DNA from: Unio delphinus
Taxonomy: Eukaryota; Mollusca; Bivalvia; Unionida; Unionidae
Length of the DNA: 64,000 nt
Direction: 5' to 3'
Assembly: GCA_029339505.1 (NCBI GenBank)
Contig: JAQISU010000166.1
Location: forward strand, 4,416,501-4,480,500
Shown piece by piece: positions 61,287 to 64,000 of the stretch (position 1 is its first letter; each line of letters begins with the position of its first letter). The translations under genes were made by a program, and so were the position numbers. The notes under the pieces are model-generated. The model worked only from the letters and a program-made list of their open reading frames with translations. It was not told the origin of the DNA and made no database searches.

Positions 61287-61343
<57 letters not shown>

Positions 61344-61715
61344 GTTTGGATTAAATAGTGAAAACAAACTTGTGCTCGTCTTAAACGGATGAAATATCGT
61401 CTATTCTATAACAAGCTGCACTAAATATCATGCAAGTTGTATAAAGAAATTTCAGAAAAATATTATCATATGTAATCCTCTCGTGAATACAGATTACACG
61501 AGATGACATTTGCTGTCGGAATATATATATACAGACACAACAGTTTGCGAGTGCAAAACGGGAATGACAACTTGGTGTCTAGTGACTGAATGAAAAATAG
61601 CCCAGCATGTACTATTCACTAAAAGACTACACCATAAAGAATCATTAATCGTTAATTGTGTCCCTTTGAACAAAGACATGCTGTCTGACCATGCAGTGAT
61701 GACAGACTAATGGTT

Positions 61716-61780
<65 letters not shown>

Positions 61781-62435
61781 ATTACCTAAATTAATAATAT
61801 ACATAACCCTTTTCAGACATTGTTTATAATTTCATTTTTTTTTTTAAATTTAATCTCATAACTAAGAATGAAAACAATGATTATTTTAATAAATATCAAT
61901 TGTTATATGACCCATCCATTCATGAAAAGTAGTGAGAACAAGAATGTTAGGATGACAGTTATGTTGGCCACACTGGAGGTCCAAACAGCACCACTTAAAT
62001 TTGGGATCTAACACACCAGCCAAATATGTATCCCCATTATAATTCATGACCCATTTTTGGCCCATATTGTCAGAAGCTAAGGGCAGGACTGAAATAAGTA
62101 TAGTATGTTACAATGCTTTATTCCAAAGACAAATACAATTTAGTAAGGGGTTTCTAAGCCAAACATGTGCTGAAAAAAAACACTTTAACAAAAGCTGTAA
62201 ACAAATACAAACAAATCGAAAACTGAATCTGATGGCTTGAATTCCTGACAATTCAAATGTAGATCGTTTTAACTTTGATAATACTGAAGGAATTGTCATA
62301 GAAAAAAATTCTGAAAATTCCAACAAACCTTAGAAGCTCGAAGCCACTCAGCATAACCCTCCAGCTTTTGCCGAATCTTTTCCTTCTCTTCTTCGAGTAG
62401 TTTCACCAAAATATCTTTATCAAAAGAGTAGGGTG
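61028..62435 (-). CDS. Universal stress protein (USP family), 3' two exons; 5' end outside window
   Basis: Coding join (minus): 62435-62329 and 61228-61028, phase 0 at the joint. Gives the last about 102 residues of a USP domain (typical full length 140-160). The first visible exon reads PYSFDKDILVKLLEEEKEKI then RQKLEGYAEWLRASK, an amphipathic helix. The second has INGTVKSVHASSPGEGICKA, AAEEVGAAAVIIGTRGMGTV and RRTLLGSVSDYVLHHSHVPV, ending VLVCRQKS. The GTRG-x9-GS pattern is the G-2x-G-9x-G(S/T) ATP-binding motif of MJ0577-type USPs. Bivalve genomes are known for many USP genes. The upstream exon(s), with the first beta strand and the A/V-x-D motif, should lie beyond 64000. Confidence 0.93.
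61288..61340. repeat. (CA)n microsatellite
   Basis: About 26 AC units within the USP intron. Confidence 0.98.
61720..61777. repeat. (GA)n microsatellite
   Basis: About 29 GA units within the USP intron. Confidence 0.98.
62329..62435 (-). CDS. USP internal exon
   Basis: Acceptor CTGTTTCAG|CA and donor AAG|GTTTGT. 107 nt, entering in phase 1. Encodes a lysine/glutamate-rich helix ending EWLRASK. Too short to appear as a free-standing frame; recognised by splice sites and by joining in frame to the terminal exon. Confidence 0.85.
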
Positions 62436-63565
62436 CTGAAACAGTTAAAACAGACTTTTAATTCACCGTCGTGGGTTGGGGTGGGATGGGGATGTCATAT
62501 AAAAGTAGTTCTATCTGTGAATTACCGTTTATCTATAAGTATGAACACAAACCACAGCCAATGGGAATTAAAACTAGAAAAATACTGTATGACAACCCAA
62601 CTATACAAAGTATAAGCCATCATTCCAAAAGAACTTTTCTTTACTTTAACCTCACAACAGTCAACCATAATGCAAAGCCATCTTGCCAATATAATGAGAT
62701 TGAGTTAACAACACCGCCACACACTGCACAAAAAGTTGTCGACTGAATCAATTTTTTTTAAAAACTTGGAATCTTTTCATTCCTGATTTTGTGAAGTTGA
62801 AAGTCCCATATATTGTATCATTACAGATCACGTACATACGTGTCTTAATAATAGACTAAATAATACCGTTAAGCTCATTTAACGCATCAATTGTTAACTA
62901 TAGATTAATGCGTTACTTTCTTGTAAAGGAAATAATTATAAATACTTTTTCTTAAATTATAATTAAGCAATCCATTCAGCTTTAATTAGTATGACTTATT
63001 TTATTAAATCAGTCACTGTGTTTATTTATAAATTAATCATTTCAAACGGCATATGTACCTTAGATAATATATAGTCCATTGTTAATATGTTATTTAGTCT
63101 TTAACTGTTAAAACAACGTGATTACATAACAGAGGCAGAGAGAAATCATTGAATAGTAAACGGTTTAATACAAAAACCAGCGTGTATCACTGCCAGTGTA
63201 AACTAACGTCTTGGACTAGTGCTATACAAGCCTTATACTGCATCACTAGATTATATCTTATCGGTTTCTTTAATTACATTATCGTATGAAAATTGGATAT
63301 GCACATCCCAGAGTTATGTGACATTAACAAATATGCAGCTTCCGTTTTTATACCAGTACAATAAATTACTGTAATAAACAGCATAAAAGTTCTAGCCGAT
63401 CAGTGTTTTTCAATTATAGATTTGTTGACAAGAAATGACGGTGTCTTTAAATAAGATCAATGTCACTAAAGTTGAACTAGAATTGGTACCACTCATTAAA
63501 ATGTTTATCATAAAGCTTCGAGATCAGTTGACATTTAATACTGATAAGTTAAAATCGAATATAAA
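62436..63565. other. USP upstream intron and flank; no further exon found
   Basis: No USP first exon was found on the minus strand in 62436-64000. AT-rich. A 57-codon plus-strand frame (ATG at 63435, ending 63608) overlaps the candidate exon at 63566-63828 in a different frame and is unrecognised. Confidence 0.5.
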
Positions 63566-63828
63566 ATGGAATCGCATGAATTATCAATTAAAAATGACAT
63601 GTTAATTATAAATGATGTTGCCATACACATTCAGAGTATGTGTCTGACAGAGACAAACTGTCTAAGGCTAGTAATAAACGCTTTTCCAAAAAGCAAAATC
63701 GATGAAACCGCAAGGCAGTGTCTGAAGAAATATGTTGACGACATTAGCGGCGATCCAATTATCAACACGCGCAACGGAGACCGTCTTATTATTGCAGCCC
63801 CACTTCTTCATATTGGTAACGAAAGCAG
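63566..63828 (+). CDS. Candidate first coding exon of an unrecognised gene
   Basis: ATG at 63566 (context AAAATGG) opens 87 codons plus 2 nt to AG|GTCAGT, a good donor. The sequence has a clear rise in GC and protein-like composition: ETNCLRLVINAFPKSKIDET then ARQCLKKYVDDISGDPIINT and RNGDRLIIAAPLLHI. No family recognised. If unspliced the frame stops a few bases later (TAG at 63836-63838). A family-B SINE follows at 63893, which would lie in the intron. Could also be a fragment of an unrecognised mobile element. Confidence 0.4.
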
Positions 63829-63892
63829 GTCAGTCTAGTTGAGATAAATGGTCGAAAATGGCAGGTTTTGTTTTGTTTGATAAGGACTTTTA

Positions 63893-64000
63893 AAGTAGCT
63901 TTAACAATTTTTCAGTCATGTCGCTACGATATCTGTAGTGTGGCAGTTTATAGTGATGTCTAGCACTGGGGCATCATGCCGCAGACATGTAGCATGATAT
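63893..64000 (-). mobile_element. tRNA-derived SINE, family B, copy 6 (cut by window end)
   Basis: TTTAAAGTAGCTTTAACAATTTTTCAGTCATGTCGCTACGATATCTGTAGTG and the following AGTGATGTCTAGCACTGGGGCATCATGCCGCAGACATG match the body end of copy 1 (14280-14390). The tRNA head should lie beyond 64000. Confidence 0.85.

Larger units (their letters stand above)
61229..62328 (-). other. USP intron with CA and GA microsatellites
   Basis: 1100-bp intron. Holds (CA)n at 61288-61340 and (GA)n at 61720-61777; otherwise AT-rich with no recognised element. Confidence 0.85.

Noticed and set aside
61229..61336. N-terminal cysteine/valine repeat extension of the USP frame
   Set aside because: It is translation of intron sequence and the CA microsatellite. 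The acceptor CTATTGCAG at 61237-61229 and the upstream exon at 62435-62329 explain the gene.

Overview
The window is nuclear DNA from an animal. It is AT-rich, has genes split by GT-AG introns, and is crowded with SINEs, LINE fossils, terminal-inverted-repeat (TIR) elements and minisatellites. Gene content and the style of the tRNA-derived SINEs suggest a mollusc, most likely a bivalve. That is inference from pattern and memory; no species call is made.

Two protein-coding genes are solid, both on the minus strand. (1) An adiponectin-receptor (AdipoR/PAQR) gene runs from 30812 down to 6232. It has six coding exons, all with GT-AG junctions and matching phases, giving a complete 401-residue protein. 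The four residues of the zinc/active site known from human AdipoR1 are all present with one constant offset (+27). (2) The last two exons of a universal stress protein (USP) gene lie at 62435-62329 and 61228-61028; its 5' part lies beyond the right edge. A possible first exon of an unrecognised plus-strand gene is at 63566-63828.

Layout. 1-6231 is sequence downstream of AdipoR, holding one SINE and one 859-bp TIR element. 6232-30812 is the AdipoR gene; nearly every large intron carries its own minisatellite. Intron 1 (9.3 kb) is mostly two arrays: a 42-bp family (22.6-24.1 kb) and a 46-bp family (24.2-29.9 kb) of about 100 units. The 46-bp array is interrupted by a 1173-bp TIR element with a zinc-finger ORF. 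30.8-34.9 kb holds a 52-bp array, a SINE split by a second zinc-finger TIR element, and a 54-bp array. 34.9-40.2 kb holds two inverted, diverged copies of an unidentified 1-kb coding-like sequence. 41.3-41.6 kb has a hAT-type MITE amid CT repeats. 42.9-46.1 kb is a decayed LINE with endonuclease and reverse transcriptase. 46.6-49.5 kb looks like a decayed Polinton/adintovirus-like element (packaging ATPase, phospholipase-A2-like and possible integrase pieces). 50.0-50.7 kb is a minus-strand Jockey/CR1-type reverse transcriptase fossil. 51.5-54.4 kb is a 56-bp array interrupted by a MITE with a perfect 8-bp target duplication, followed by a 52-bp array. 58.2-60.4 kb holds three more arrays, then comes the USP gene.

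Most long open frames are artefacts of minisatellites whose unit length is a multiple of three (42, 48, 30 bp) or that cycle through frames (46 bp). Several frames appear to begin at TTG rather than ATG; this is flagged where it matters. Coordinates of exons and TIR elements were counted base by base; array and SINE limits are approximate (about 10 bp).
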